From: Enterobacter sp. kpr-6
GTDB taxonomy: Bacteria > Pseudomonadota > Gammaproteobacteria > Enterobacterales > Enterobacteriaceae
DNA length: 64,000 bases
Direction of reading: 5' to 3'
NCBI RefSeq assembly: GCF_900116015.1
Contig: NZ_FOYH01000009.1
Span: 1-64,000, forward strand
Part shown: piece by piece, positions 50,593-59,735 of the stretch
How the letters are laid out: every line of letters begins with the position of its first letter
How positions within the stretch are numbered: the first letter of the stretch is position 1
Position numbers and translations under genes: made by a program
The notes under the pieces: model-generated
The model's database searches: none
What the model saw: the letters and a program-made list of their open reading frames with translations, nothing else
What the model was told of the DNA's origin: nothing

Positions 50593-50931
50593 TTACAGCG
50601 CGTGGATCAGCGTCGCTAATGACAGCGTAATCAGCTTATCAACGATATTCTGCATCCGGGTGCGGGTGGCAATCTCAGCATTGTTAAGCTGAATTTGCAG
50701 CAACGCCTTTTGCCCGGCGATCGCGACGGTGACATCCTCTTCGTCAAGCTCGCCCAGCGCTTTATCACGCAGCGCCTGCGCCATGATCCGGCAGGACTCG
50801 CGGATAAAGGCGTCGTTATCTTTCAGCCCCTCCCGAAATAATTCCAGAGACTCGCCTGCAAGGGTTTCGCCAACCTGCTGGCGGAAAGACGGACTGGAAA
50901 AAACGCTTTCAAGTTCATGAAGTACGCTCAT
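50593..50931 (-). CDS. small helical protein of unknown function
   Basis: Protein of 112 residues that I do not recognise. It has no signal peptide or membrane segment; it is mostly amphipathic helix with Glu, Leu and Gln (FRQQVGETLAGESLELFREGLKDNDAFIRESCRIMAQALRDKALGELDEEDVTVAIAGQKALLQIQLNNAEIATRTRMQNIVDKLITLSLATLIHAL). It is second in a two-gene unit, nine bases after a lipoprotein gene, and its ATG follows AGGA. Both genes lie in the small gap between yjbR and uvrA, where E. coli has nothing comparable that I recall. It may be a partner of the lipoprotein, but that is only context. Confidence 0.8.
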   Translation of the reverse strand: MSVLHELESVFSSPSFRQQVGETLAGESLELFREGLKDNDAFIRESCRIMAQALRDKALGELDEEDVTVAIAGQKALLQIQLNNAEIATRTRMQNIVDKLITLSLATLIHAL

Positions 50932-50940
50932 TTTTGATCC

Positions 50941-51363
50941 TTATTTACAGGGGGAGCGGGGACGCAGGCATTCGCCGTAAATCGCCTGCTGCCAGGCGAG
51001 CGTGGCCTGCTGACGGAAAAGCGCCGCCTGTTTGGGCCTGAAAGGACGGTTCTGCTGCATCCGGCGTTGATACTGGCTCTGGTAAATCGTGTTGATGGCT
51101 TCCATATTTTTTAGCCGCAACGGGTCGCCCAGGCTTTCGGCAAAAAGCTGCGCCGTCCTGAATTGCAGGCGCATTTCCCGATCGTCGGACACGACTTTTT
51201 CCTCCCCTGGCAGGGCAGCGTCATCAATAAATTGCATATGCAGCGCCTGCAACATCACCAGTTGGCGATGGGCGTCGCTGTTGTAGTTGCCGGTAAAAGT
51301 ACAGGCGGTGAGTAGCAGTAAAGACGCCAGCAAACAGGTTCTGGCAAAGCGAAAAATGGGCAT
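50941..51363 (-). CDS. putative lipoprotein of unknown function
   Basis: Protein of 140 residues with a typical lipoprotein signal peptide: MPIFRFARTCLLASLLLLTAC, lipobox LLTAC with Cys21, then Thr-Phe-Thr-Gly (no Asp at +2, so outer-membrane sorting is likely). The mature chain is helical, rich in Gln and Arg (QLVMLQALHMQFIDD, MRLQFRTAQLFAESLGD, YQSQYQRRMQQN), and ends with two Cys (GECLRPRSPCK) that could form a disulfide. No domain recognised. First gene of the pair with 50593-50931. Confidence 0.8.
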   Translation of the reverse strand: MPIFRFARTCLLASLLLLTACTFTGNYNSDAHRQLVMLQALHMQFIDDAALPGEEKVVSDDREMRLQFRTAQLFAESLGDPLRLKNMEAINTIYQSQYQRRMQQNRPFRPKQAALFRQQATLAWQQAIYGECLRPRSPCK

Positions 51364-51461
51364 AGTGGTTTACGAATGAAAAAGGATATCAAGGCTATAC
51401 CATGCGCGTGGGGTCAGGCCTAATCAACTCGCCGGAATGATGAAAAATGGGGAAATGTGAT

Positions 51462-51488
51462 GCGCCCCGGCGAAAATCGACGGGGCGC
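51462..51488 (-). other. hairpin after uvrA
   Basis: GCGCCCCG / CGGGGCGC, an 8-bp stem with an 11-base loop, starting six bases after the uvrA stop on the minus strand. No T run follows, so termination by it alone is doubtful. Confidence 0.6.
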
Positions 51489-51494
51489 AGAGGC

Positions 51495-54320
51495 TTACTT
51501 CAGCATCGGTTTCAGGAAGCGAGCCGTGTGCGAGGCTTCGCATTCCGCGACCGTTTCAGGGGTGCCGGAGACGAGAATTTCCCCGCCGCCGCTGCCGCCC
51601 TCCGGACCGAGATCAACAATCCAGTCGGCGGTTTTAATCACGTCCAGGTTATGCTCAATCACCACAATCGTATTGCCCTGATCGCGCAACTGATGCAGCA
51701 CCTGAAGTAGCTGCTGAATATCGGCAAAGTGCAGACCGGTGGTCGGTTCGTCGAGAATATAGAGCGTCTGACCGGTACCGCGTTTTGACAGCTCGCGTGC
51801 CAGTTTCACACGCTGCGCTTCACCACCAGAAAGCGTGGTCGCCGACTGGCCCAGACGAATATAGGACAGCCCCACGTCAATCAGGGTTTGCAGCTTACGC
51901 GCCAGCGCAGGCACGGCATCGAAGTATTCACGCGCTTCTTCGATGGTCATATCCAGCACTTCGTGAATGCTCTTGCCCTTGTATTTGATCTCCAGGGTTT
52001 CGCGGTTGTAGCGCTTGCCTTTGCACTGGTCGCACGGCACGTAAATGTCCGGCAGGAAGTGCATTTCAACTTTGATTACGCCATCGCCCTGACAGGCTTC
52101 GCAGCGTCCGCCGCGCACGTTAAAGCTAAAGCGCCCCGGCGTATAGCCGCGCGAACGGGATTCCGGTACGCCCGCGAACAGTTCACGTACGGGCGTAAAC
52201 ACGCCAGTATAGGTCGCCGGGTTAGAGCGCGGCGTGCGTCCAATCGGGCTCTGGTCGATGTCGATCACTTTATCGAAGTGCTCCAGACCGTGAACTTCAC
52301 GGTACGGCGCAGGTTCGGCGATGGTGGCACCGTTAAGCTGGCGCTGAGCAATCGGGAACAGCGTATCGTTAATCAGCGTCGATTTACCTGAACCGGACAC
52401 GCCGGTGATGCAGGTAAACAGGCCAACCGGCAGCGTGAGCGTGACGTCTTTCAGGTTGTTACCGCGCGCCCCGGTGAGCTTGAGCACTTTCTCCGGGTCG
52501 GCCTGAACGCGCTGTTTCGGCACTTCAATCTGCCGTTTGCCGCTCATGAACTGCCCGGTCAGCGACTCCGGCACCGCCATAATGTCTTTCAGCGTACCTT
52601 CCGCGACCACCTGGCCACCGTGCACGCCTGCGCCGGGGCCGATGTCGATCACATGATCGGCGGCGCGAATCGCGTCTTCATCGTGCTCCACCACAATCAC
52701 TGTGTTACCGAGATTACGCAGGTGGATAAGCGTACCGAGCAGGCGTTCGTTATCGCGCTGGTGCAGACCGATTGACGGCTCATCCAGCACGTACATCACG
52801 CCGACCAGCCCTGCACCAATCTGGCTTGCCAGACGGATACGCTGCGCTTCACCGCCGGACAGCGTTTCCGCCGAGCGGGAAAGCGTCAGGTAGTTCAGGC
52901 CTACGTTCACCAGGAACTTCAGGCGGTCACCGATCTCTTTCAGCACTTTCTCAGCGATTTTTGCACGCTGACCGGAAAGTTTAAGATTGGTGAAGAAATC
53001 CATCGCATGACCGATGCTCATATCGGAGATGGACGGCAGCGGCGTATTTTCTACAAAGACATGACGCGCTTCACGGCGCAGACGCGTCCCGTCGCACGAG
53101 GCGCAGGGGCGATTGCTGATGAACTTCGCCAGCTCTTCGCGCACGGCACTGGATTCCGTCTCTTTGTAACGGCGCTCCATATTGTGCAGCACGCCTTCGA
53201 ACGGGTGACGACGCACAGAGGTGTCACCACGGTCGTTCATGTATTTGAATTCAATGCTTTCTTTACCGGAACCCGACAGCACCACTTTATGCACGTTGGC
53301 GCTAAGGCTCGCCCACGGTGCTTCTACGTCGAATTTGTAATGCTCTGCCAGCGAGCGCAGCATCTGGAAATAATAGAAGTTACGGCGATCCCAACCGCGG
53401 ATTGCGCCGCCAGCCAGCGACAGCTCCGGGTTCTGGATAATGCGGTCTGGATCGAAATATTGCTGAACGCCAAGACCGTCGCAGGTCGGGCAGGCACCCG
53501 CCGGGTTGTTGAACGAGAACATACGCGGTTCGAGTTCGTTCATGCTGTAGCCACAAATCGGGCAGGCGAAGTTAGCGGAGAAGAGCAGCTCTTCGGCTTT
53601 CGCATCGTCCATATCGGCGACGATTACCGTGCCGCCGGAAAGCTCCAGCGCGGTTTCAAACGATTCCGCCAGACGCTGGGTCAGATCGTCACGCACTTTG
53701 AAACGATCGATCACCACCTCGATAGTGTGTTTCTTTTGCAGCTCAAGTGAAGGCGGATCGGAGAGATCGCACACTTCGCCGTCGATGCGCGCACGGATAT
53801 AACCCTGGCTTGCCAGGTTTTCCAGCGTTTTGGTGTGCTCGCCCTTACGCTCTTTAATGATCGGCGCAAGCAGCATCAGACGTTTGCCTTCCGGCTGCGA
53901 GAGCACGTTATCCACCATCTGGCTGACGGTTTGCGCCGCCAGAGGGACGTCATGATCCGGGCAGCGCGCTTCGCCCACGCGGGCGAACAGCAAACGCAGA
54001 TAGTCGTGTATTTCGGTGATCGTGCCGACCGTCGAACGCGGGTTATGCGACGTTGACTTCTGCTCAATGGAAATTGCCGGTGACAACCCTTCGATATGAT
54101 CGACATCCGGCTTTTCCATGAGCGACAGGAACTGACGCGCATAGGCGGAAAGCGATTCGACATAGCGTCGCTGCCCTTCGGCATAAAGGGTATCGAAAGC
54201 CAGCGAGGATTTACCTGAACCCGAAAGCCCGGTCACGACAATGAGTTTGTCGCGAGGGATAACGAGGTTGATGTTTTTGAGATTGTGGGTTCGCGCGCCC
54301 CGTACTTCTATCTTATCCAT
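51495..54320 (-). CDS. uvrA: excinuclease ABC subunit UvrA
   Basis: DNA damage sensor of nucleotide excision repair, 941 residues (E. coli 940). Two ABC ATPase modules: Walker [10 protein letters not shown] (about 31-39) and GVSGSGKST (about 640-648), signatures [12 protein letters not shown] and [12 protein letters not shown], and zinc fingers [28 protein letters not shown] and [27 protein letters not shown]. It loads UvrB on lesions. Divergent from ssb across a LexA box. Confidence 0.98.
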   Translation of the reverse strand: MDKIEVRGARTHNLKNINLVIPRDKLIVVTGLSGSGKSSLAFDTLYAEGQRRYVESLSAYARQFLSLMEKPDVDHIEGLSPAISIEQKSTSHNPRSTVGTITEIHDYLRLLFARVGEARCPDHDVPLAAQTVSQMVDNVLSQPEGKRLMLLAPIIKERKGEHTKTLENLASQGYIRARIDGEVCDLSDPPSLELQKKHTIEVVIDRFKVRDDLTQRLAESFETALELSGGTVIVADMDDAKAEELLFSANFACPICGYSMNELEPRMFSFNNPAGACPTCDGLGVQQYFDPDRIIQNPELSLAGGAIRGWDRRNFYYFQMLRSLAEHYKFDVEAPWASLSANVHKVVLSGSGKESIEFKYMNDRGDTSVRRHPFEGVLHNMERRYKETESSAVREELAKFISNRPCASCDGTRLRREARHVFVENTPLPSISDMSIGHAMDFFTNLKLSGQRAKIAEKVLKEIGDRLKFLVNVGLNYLTLSRSAETLSGGEAQRIRLASQIGAGLVGVMYVLDEPSIGLHQRDNERLLGTLIHLRNLGNTVIVVEHDEDAIRAADHVIDIGPGAGVHGGQVVAEGTLKDIMAVPESLTGQFMSGKRQIEVPKQRVQADPEKVLKLTGARGNNLKDVTLTLPVGLFTCITGVSGSGKSTLINDTLFPIAQRQLNGATIAEPAPYREVHGLEHFDKVIDIDQSPIGRTPRSNPATYTGVFTPVRELFAGVPESRSRGYTPGRFSFNVRGGRCEACQGDGVIKVEMHFLPDIYVPCDQCKGKRYNRETLEIKYKGKSIHEVLDMTIEEAREYFDAVPALARKLQTLIDVGLSYIRLGQSATTLSGGEAQRVKLARELSKRGTGQTLYILDEPTTGLHFADIQQLLQVLHQLRDQGNTIVVIEHNLDVIKTADWIVDLGPEGGSGGGEILVSGTPETVAECEASHTARFLKPMLK

Positions 54321-54411
54321 TCACCTTTCCCGGTAGAGATTCGGCTGCTCGGCATGTTTGAAGGACACCCAGCGGTCAGAACTGAAACGGCTAATTATGA
54401 CACAATTTAAC

Positions 54412-54427
54412 CTGATTGGATATACAG
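54412..54427. promoter_or_regulatory. LexA (SOS) box between uvrA and ssb
   Basis: CTGATTGGATATACAG (CTGA-n8-ACAG; one mismatch to CTGT-n8-ACAG). It lies 92 bases before uvrA and 150 before ssb, the same position as the E. coli uvrA operator. It would repress uvrA and possibly one ssb promoter. Confidence 0.85.
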
Positions 54428-54576
54428 TATTATGATGCATCTTCCAGCCGGTTGTGCAAAAATGTCGCATGTTGGGCTGATTCTTTGAATCAGCTGCGCA
54501 AGGTATCTATTCGCTACTTTGAAATGGTACACTTGCGCGTTTACACTATTAAGAAACGTATTCAGGAGACACAACC

Positions 54577-55110
54577 ATGGCCAGCAGAGGCGTAAACAAG
54601 GTGATTCTCGTCGGTAACCTGGGCCAGGACCCGGAAGTGCGCTACATGCCAAATGGTGGCGCAGTCGCCAACATTACGCTGGCTACTTCCGAATCCTGGC
54701 GTGATAAAAACACCGGCGAAACGAAAGAGCAGACTGAATGGCACCGCGTTGTGTTGTTCGGCAAACTGGCAGAAATCGCCGGTGAATATCTGCGTAAAGG
54801 TTCGCAGGTTTATATCGAAGGTTCCCTACGCACCCGTAAGTGGACCGATCAGAGCGGTCAGGAGCGCTACACCACCGAAATCAACGTTCCGCAGATTGGC
54901 GGCGTGATGCAAATGCTCGGTGGTCGTCAGGGCGGCGGTGCACCGGCAGGTGGCGGCCAGCAGCAGGGCGGTTGGGGTCAGCCTCAGCAACCGCAGGGCG
55001 GCAACCAGTTCAGCGGCGGCGCACAGTCTCGTCCGCAGCAGCAACAGCAGTCCGCTCCGGCACCGTCTAACGAACCGCCGATGGACTTTGACGACGACAT
55101 TCCGTTCTAA
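54577..55110 (+). CDS. ssb: single-stranded DNA-binding protein
   Basis: Tetrameric ssDNA-binding protein essential for replication, repair and recombination; 177 residues (E. coli 178). OB fold 1-112 ([27 protein letters not shown] ... [21 protein letters not shown]), then a Gly/Gln-rich disordered linker ([18 protein letters not shown]) and the acidic tip MDFDDDIPF that binds partner proteins. The ATG follows AGGAGA. Confidence 0.98.
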   Translation: MASRGVNKVILVGNLGQDPEVRYMPNGGAVANITLATSESWRDKNTGETKEQTEWHRVVLFGKLAEIAGEYLRKGSQVYIEGSLRTRKWTDQSGQERYTTEINVPQIGGVMQMLGGRQGGGAPAGGGQQQGGWGQPQQPQGGNQFSGGAQSRPQQQQQSAPAPSNEPPMDFDDDIPF

Positions 55111-55122
55111 GTTGTCGCAGTC

Positions 55123-55153
55123 AAAAAAAGCGCCTTTTAAAGGCGCTTTTTTT
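55123..55153. terminator. bidirectional ssb / yjcB terminator
   Basis: AAAAAAAGCGCC-TTTTAAA-GGCGCTTTTTTT: symmetric A and T runs around a GC stem, so it can end ssb (plus) and yjcB (minus). Confidence 0.92.
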
Positions 55154-55168
55154 ATTGCTCGCGAAAAA

Positions 55169-55450
55169 TCAGGTAAGCACCATCGGCCATTCTGGTGGGG
55201 CATGACTGGATATTTCCACCATCACATCTTTGATGTTATTCCAGATAGTCGCCACATCAACCAGCGTGATGCCGAGCAGTCCCGTCGCGAACCAGCAGGC
55301 AGCCGCCATACCCAGACCGCTACTGATCACCGCAAGCCCGATGTAATCCGACTTGCGAAACTGAATATTCAACGTGCTCGCCATGAACATCAACACGGCG
55401 CTTAATAACTGCCAGCGAAGCAGTACCACACCAGTGGTAAGGGTAGCCAT
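55169..55450 (-). CDS. yjcB: inner-membrane protein YjcB
   Basis: Membrane protein of 93 residues with two or three hydrophobic segments (TGVVLLRWQLLSAVLMFMAS; YIGLAVISSGLGMAAACWFATGLLGI), matching E. coli YjcB over its full length from MATLTTGVVLLRW. A longer in-frame start at 55519 adds 23 unsupported residues. Function unknown. Convergent with ssb. Confidence 0.88.
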   Translation of the reverse strand: MATLTTGVVLLRWQLLSAVLMFMASTLNIQFRKSDYIGLAVISSGLGMAAACWFATGLLGITLVDVATIWNNIKDVMVEISSHAPPEWPMVLT

Positions 55451-56020
55451 CAACCAGTCCTCAGAAAAACGTCCCTGCGAACGGGCATTAAACGCGGTGA
55501 GTTCGCAGCGGTTACACACTTAAATGAAACGAAATTTGCAGTTGCATGAGATGTGTGAACTATATCACGTTTGTTCTTTTATTCGCCAGCGTCAGTGCGC
55601 GGGATTTAAGCAATTTTTTGATCGTACAGGGCACAAGCGAGCGTTAACCTGGAAAAGCAGACAGAGTAACGAGGTGTATTTGAATATGAAAAGCGTCGTC
55701 TGACGCAGCCGGAATAGTTGAAAAAATAAACATTCTTTTCACGGGATTTTTATTCTTATGCGATTTAGCTTAATCACCGTTTCTCTCCCGGATTATCGAA
55801 AATCTTCGCTTTAAACTGGATAAATATTTACCTTAATATAAACAGGGGGAACACTTTTAGTTTGCCTTACGGACAAATATTATCTTCATAACTAAATATT
55901 AGGTTTTTAATGAGAAAAGTCAGTTGCTAATGTCGTATGATTCATGCAACGTAATCACCTGTTAATCAAAGCATCCTGCCGTCAATGCAGGCACACAAAT
56001 TGCAGGGATATTGGGCGGAA
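55451..56020. other. long AT-rich non-coding region before pdeC
   Basis: About 530-570 bases without a gene I can support. AT content is clearly higher than in the flanking genes, particularly 55730-55920. There is no hairpin terminator, repeat of the families seen elsewhere, or convincing small ORF. It presumably holds the promoters of yjcB and pdeC and possibly unrecognised regulatory sites. Confidence 0.6.
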
Positions 56021-57583
56021 ATGAATCATAGCGCACGTCGCAAGGTGCTGAGAATCGTTGGGATCATCATGGTAGTTTTGCTACCTGTGATGCTGGCGCT
56101 ATGGTTTGCGCACATTCAGGCAGTTAAAGAAACGGGAAGTCAGCTTCGGTCGTTTGCGCAACTGGCTTTAGATAAAACAGAAGTAGTGATCCGCGAAGTT
56201 GAAATAGCGCGCAATGAAGCGCTGAAATTCAACGGTCAAATTTGCTCGCCTGCTCACCGCCAGAATATGCTTAATGTTATTCGCGGACGATTATATGTTG
56301 CAGATTTAATCTACACCCGTGGCGATCATTTTTTATGCTCGACGTCATTAACGCTCCCCCGTCCGTATATTATTCCCGCTGCTGAATATAAACGCGCTCC
56401 CGATATTTCCATTTATTATTACCGCGACACGCCTTTTTATGAAGGTTATAAAATGGTGTATATGCAGCGCGGTAATTATACCGTGGTCGTCAATCCCCTG
56501 TCGTATAGTGAAGTGATGACAGATGACCATTCGTTGTCTTACGGCGTGTATGACACCGTTACTAAGTCATTCTTTTCCGTCAGTAATAACACCAGCGCTC
56601 ACGCGTTATCAGGCCTGATCCACAATAACGATTTTAATTTTCAGCAAGACGGCCGCTTTTATACCATCGCCCGCTCCGGGAAGCGCCCTATTGCCATCAT
56701 TGTCTCCACGTCGAGCGATCGTTATTTTAAGTTTCTTTATCACCAGGCGACGCTGACGCTTCCTTTAGGAATGATTTGCAGCATTATCGTGTTACTGGTC
56801 TGGTCACGAACGCGTCAGGAGTTTAACTCCCCGCGCCGTTTACTGCACCGGGCGTTATTAAAACGCCAGCTCAGACTGCATTACCAGCCCATCATTGATA
56901 TCAAAACAGGACACTGCGTTGGTGCGGAAGCGCTGCTACGCTGGCCGGGTTTCGATGGCCCGGTAATGAGCCCGGCTGAATTTATTCCACTCGCAGAACA
57001 GGAAGGTTTGATTGAGCGGGTGACCGACTACGCCGTAGAAGATGTATTTACCGATTTAGGGAATTTTCTCGCCGTTAATCCACATCTGTATATCTCCATT
57101 AATCTCTCCGCCTCCGATTTTCACTCGTCCCGCTTAATTGCGCTGATTTCAGATAAAGCGCAGCAGTATTCCGTGCGCGCAGAGCAAATTAAAATTGAAG
57201 TGACCGAGCGCGGTTTTATTGATGTGCCGAAAACCACGCCGGTGATTCAGGCATTTCGTCAGGCGGGATATGAAGTAGCTATCGACGATTTTGGGACCGG
57301 CTATTCCAACCTGCATAACTTATATTCCCTCAATGTCGATATCCTGAAAATCGACAAATCCTTTATCGATACGCTGACCACCAACAGCACCAGCCATCTG
57401 ATCGCCGAGCATATTATTGAAATGGCACATAGCCTGCGCCTGAAAATTATCGCGGAAGGGGTCGAAACGGCAGAGCAGGTCACCTGGCTGTTAAAACGTG
57501 GCGTCCAGTTCTGCCAGGGCTGGCATTTTGCCAAGGCCCTGCCGCCGCAGGAATTTATTACCTGGGTGCAGCGGCACGACTAG
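56021..57583 (+). CDS. pdeC: cyclic-di-GMP phosphodiesterase PdeC (CSS-EAL)
   Basis: Degrades c-di-GMP, lowering biofilm matrix production. About 520 residues. TM1 (VGIIMVVLLPVMLALWFAHI), a periplasmic CSS-motif redox sensor domain with Cys in GQICSPAH and FLCSTS, TM2 (LTLPLGMICSIIVLLVWS), then a cytoplasmic EAL domain: EALLRWPG, NLSASDF, EVTERGF, DDFGTGYSNL, KIDKSFI, AEGVET; the catalytic residues look complete. I chose the ATG at 56021 because MNHSARRKV aligns with the E. coli start; ATG 55985 would add 12 residues. Neither has a clear ribosome binding site. Confidence 0.92.
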   Translation: MNHSARRKVLRIVGIIMVVLLPVMLALWFAHIQAVKETGSQLRSFAQLALDKTEVVIREVEIARNEALKFNGQICSPAHRQNMLNVIRGRLYVADLIYTRGDHFLCSTSLTLPRPYIIPAAEYKRAPDISIYYYRDTPFYEGYKMVYMQRGNYTVVVNPLSYSEVMTDDHSLSYGVYDTVTKSFFSVSNNTSAHALSGLIHNNDFNFQQDGRFYTIARSGKRPIAIIVSTSSDRYFKFLYHQATLTLPLGMICSIIVLLVWSRTRQEFNSPRRLLHRALLKRQLRLHYQPIIDIKTGHCVGAEALLRWPGFDGPVMSPAEFIPLAEQEGLIERVTDYAVEDVFTDLGNFLAVNPHLYISINLSASDFHSSRLIALISDKAQQYSVRAEQIKIEVTERGFIDVPKTTPVIQAFRQAGYEVAIDDFGTGYSNLHNLYSLNVDILKIDKSFIDTLTTNSTSHLIAEHIIEMAHSLRLKIIAEGVETAEQVTWLLKRGVQFCQGWHFAKALPPQEFITWVQRHD

Positions 57584-57589
57584 GCTGCC

Positions 57590-57913
57590 TTACATCTGGT
57601 GGCGGTAATCGCTGGGCGTTCTGTCGAACTCGCGGCGGAACACGCGTGAAAATGTCTGCTGCGAGACATAGCCTAAATCCATCGCGATATCAAAAATAGG
57701 CCGCTGTGTGGTGCGCAGCGCTTCTGCCGCCAGCAGTAATCGCCGCTGACGAATGTAATCCCCCAGGGTCTGATGCATCACCGTGCGGAACATCCGTTGC
57801 AGGTACCACTTCGAATAACCGGATTTTCTGGCGACCACGTCGATGTTCATCGGCTGATCGATATGTTCATCAATCCATTCAATAAGTGTCTGAATAATTT
57901 GCTGATGGGACAT
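57590..57913 (-). CDS. soxS: superoxide response regulator SoxS
   Basis: AraC-family activator of the superoxide regulon, 107 residues, consisting only of the DNA-binding domain with two helix-turn-helix motifs (MNIDVVARKSGYSKWYLQRMFRTVMHQTLGDYIRQRRL; PIFDIAMDLGYVSQQTFSRVFRREFDRTPSDYR). Transcribed when oxidised SoxR activates its promoter. The gene ends seven bases from the pdeC stop (convergent). Confidence 0.97.
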   Translation of the reverse strand: MSHQQIIQTLIEWIDEHIDQPMNIDVVARKSGYSKWYLQRMFRTVMHQTLGDYIRQRRLLLAAEALRTTQRPIFDIAMDLGYVSQQTFSRVFRREFDRTPSDYRHQM

Positions 57914-57968
57914 ACATGCCTCTTTCTCAGTTCTGGATTCGTCGTTTTGTCTGCGGGCGAGTATAATT

Positions 57969-57986
57969 CCTCAAGTTAACTTGAGG
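57969..57986. promoter_or_regulatory. SoxR operator in the soxS promoter
   Basis: CCTCAAGTTAACTTGAGG is an 18-bp perfect palindrome between soxS and soxR. It is the known SoxR-binding sequence, lying in the over-long spacer of the soxS promoter in E. coli. SoxR bound here activates soxS and represses itself. Confidence 0.95.
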
Positions 57987-57996
57987 TAAAGCGATT

Positions 57997-58455
57997 ATGG
58001 AAAAGAAATTACCGCGTATTAAAGCGTTACTGACGCCGGGCGAAGTGGCGAAACGTAGCGGTGTTGCGGTTTCTGCTCTACACTTTTACGAGTCGAAAGG
58101 CCTGATCAAAAGCATCAGAAATAAGGGTAATCAGCGGCGTTATACGCGTGATGTGTTGCGATATGTCGCGATTATCAAAATTGCTCAACGCATCGGTATT
58201 CCGCTGGCGACTGTCGGTGACGCATTTGGCGTGTTGCCGGAAGGCCATACCTTAAGCGCAAAAGAGTGGAAACAGCTCTCATCGCAATGGCGTGAAGAAC
58301 TGGACCGGCGCATTCACACGCTGGAGGCGCTCCGTGACGATCTGGATGGCTGTATCGGGTGTGGATGTCTGTCGCGAAGCGACTGCCCGTTGCGTAACCC
58401 CGGCGATGAACTGGGCGCGCAGGGCACCGGTGCCCGGTTGCTGGAAGATGACTGA
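57997..58455 (+). CDS. soxR: redox-sensitive transcriptional activator SoxR
   Basis: MerR-family regulator with a [2Fe-2S] cluster; redox-cycling agents oxidise it and turn on soxS. It is 152 residues. Winged HTH (12-80; [26 protein letters not shown]), coiled-coil dimer helix, and cluster ligands Cys119, Cys122, Cys124, Cys130 in [12 protein letters not shown] at the E. coli positions. Its 3' end faces the small RNA SraL on the other strand. Confidence 0.97.
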   Translation: MEKKLPRIKALLTPGEVAKRSGVAVSALHFYESKGLIKSIRNKGNQRRYTRDVLRYVAIIKIAQRIGIPLATVGDAFGVLPEGHTLSAKEWKQLSSQWREELDRRIHTLEALRDDLDGCIGCGCLSRSDCPLRNPGDELGAQGTGARLLEDD

Positions 58456-58462
58456 TTCAACG

Positions 58463-58606
58463 CACAAAACTAAAGCGCCACTGGGGCGCTTTAGTTTATT
58501 TCCGGTCTTTGTCTTTCTCTCTATCCCATTTTTTGGGAGGGTTTCCCCCGACATCAGCTCCCCTCAGTAAACTCAATCAGGTTGGAGGTTCCGGTTTGTG
58601 CTGACA
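58463..58606 (-). ncRNA. sraL: small RNA SraL (RyjA)
   Basis: On the minus strand downstream of soxR, several blocks agree with what I remember of enterobacterial SraL: AACCGGAACCTCCA, GATGTCGGGGGAAACCCTCC, GGGATAGAGAGAAAGACAAA and AAACTAAAGCGCC ... GGCGCTTTAGTTTT, the last being its intrinsic terminator. TACAAT (minus strand, 58613-58618) is a plausible -10 box giving an RNA of about 140 bases. SraL is an Hfq-bound, RpoS-dependent RNA in Salmonella and E. coli. Ends are approximate. Confidence 0.8.
58470..58497. terminator. bidirectional soxR / SraL terminator
   Basis: CTAAAGCGCC / GGCGCTTTAG, a 10-bp stem with a five-base loop; T-rich on the plus strand (TTTATTT) and TTTT on the minus strand. 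Confidence 0.88.
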
Positions 58607-58726
58607 CTTTGATTGTATGACACGGCGATGACATTGCCAGTCATAAGGGTGAGTTTCTCGGCGAAATATTTTGCACAAAACCGGCGGTTTTTTGCCGCAA
58701 ACGTGAAAACGGTAAGGGAGTCAATC

Positions 58727-59395
58727 ATGATCACCATTCACCATTTAAATCAGTCCCGATCTCAGCGCGTGCTGTGGGCGCTGGAAGAGCTGGGCCTGCC
58801 TTATCATATCGAGCGCTATCAACGCGAAAAAACCATGCTGGCCCCCGAATCACTGAAGAAAGTGCATCCGCTGGGTAAATCGCCGGTACTGGAAGATGAC
58901 GGGCTTATCATCGCCGAATCCGGGGCGATCCTTGAATATCTCCAGGAAACCTGGGACCCGCAGCAGACGCTCAAACCGGCGGGCAAAGAGCAGCGGCTGC
59001 AATACCGTTTCTGGCTGCACTACGCCGAAGGCTCGCTGATGCCGTTGTTGCTGATGAAACTGGTCTTTAGCAGCCTGGGTAAACCACCGGTCCCCCTCGG
59101 CTTTCGAACCCTGGGCAAAGCGCTGGGGCAGGGCGTACAAAAAGCGTGGCTTAACCAGCAACTGGAAGCGCATGCCCGTTATATGGAAGCGGAACTTGGC
59201 AATAATCCCTGGTTTGCGGGGGATGAACTGAGCATGGCCGATATCCAGATGAGTTTCCCGGTCTTCGCGCTGCTGGCCCGTGGGGGCATCGAATCGCTGC
59301 CCAACCTTAAGGCCTGGCAAAAGCGCGTGGAAATGCGTCCGGCCTGGAAACGGGCGATTGAGAAGGGCGGCCCGCTGGATATCCCCGGTGGCTGA
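58727..59395 (+). CDS. glutathione S-transferase family protein
   Basis: Soluble protein of 222 residues with an N-terminal thioredoxin-like domain (MITIHHLNQSRSQRVLWALEELGLPYHIERYQ; cis-Pro region GKSPVLEDDGLIIAESGAILEYL, the glutathione-binding ES motif) and a C-terminal helical domain (WFAGDELSMADIQMSFPV). Ser9 of NQSRSQR is the probable catalytic position. The ATG at 58727 has AAGGGAG six bases upstream; an extension to 58613 is not GST-like. It lies between soxR and ghxP, which suggests an oxidative or electrophile stress role, but no SoxS box was identified. Confidence 0.9.
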   Translation: MITIHHLNQSRSQRVLWALEELGLPYHIERYQREKTMLAPESLKKVHPLGKSPVLEDDGLIIAESGAILEYLQETWDPQQTLKPAGKEQRLQYRFWLHYAEGSLMPLLLMKLVFSSLGKPPVPLGFRTLGKALGQGVQKAWLNQQLEAHARYMEAELGNNPWFAGDELSMADIQMSFPVFALLARGGIESLPNLKAWQKRVEMRPAWKRAIEKGGPLDIPGG

Positions 59396-59470
59396 AACAT
59401 CATTAAAAATGATGAGCGCTGAAAATTGCGGCGAAAAGGCGACAAAAATGTTGCAAGGTTGCGCACCAAC

Positions 59471-59626
59471 GATAACGTTTGCGCATCCACTGACCACTTC
59501 TTCGCCATCATAAGTGAAATTTAGTAAAAAGGCGCAAAGTTAAGTTGAAAAACCCCTGTGGAAGGCTAGATAATCGTTTGCCTTTTTTCTCAGCCGTTTT
59601 GTTTGCGCGGAGTTAAACGTTTGCTT
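59471..59626. promoter_or_regulatory. PurR-like boxes upstream of ghxP
   Basis: AGTTAAACGTTTGCTT (59611-59626) and CGATAACGTTTGCGCA (about 59470-59485) both contain the AACGTTTGC core of the PurR operator (consensus ACGCAAACGTTTTCGT). E. coli ghxP is purine-regulated, so these are sensible operators; the first lies 110 bases before the start. The 340-base gap between the GST and ghxP genes holds no other feature that I can support. Confidence 0.5.
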
Positions 59627-59735
59627 TTTGTGGCGCGCCTTGCCGCAACGTAGCACAGGGAGATGACGTTTAGCTGGCAGTGGATTGTCCACCACGCAAA
59701 TCAGCGTTTATAAAAATTCTCAGGGGATGTTTTCT

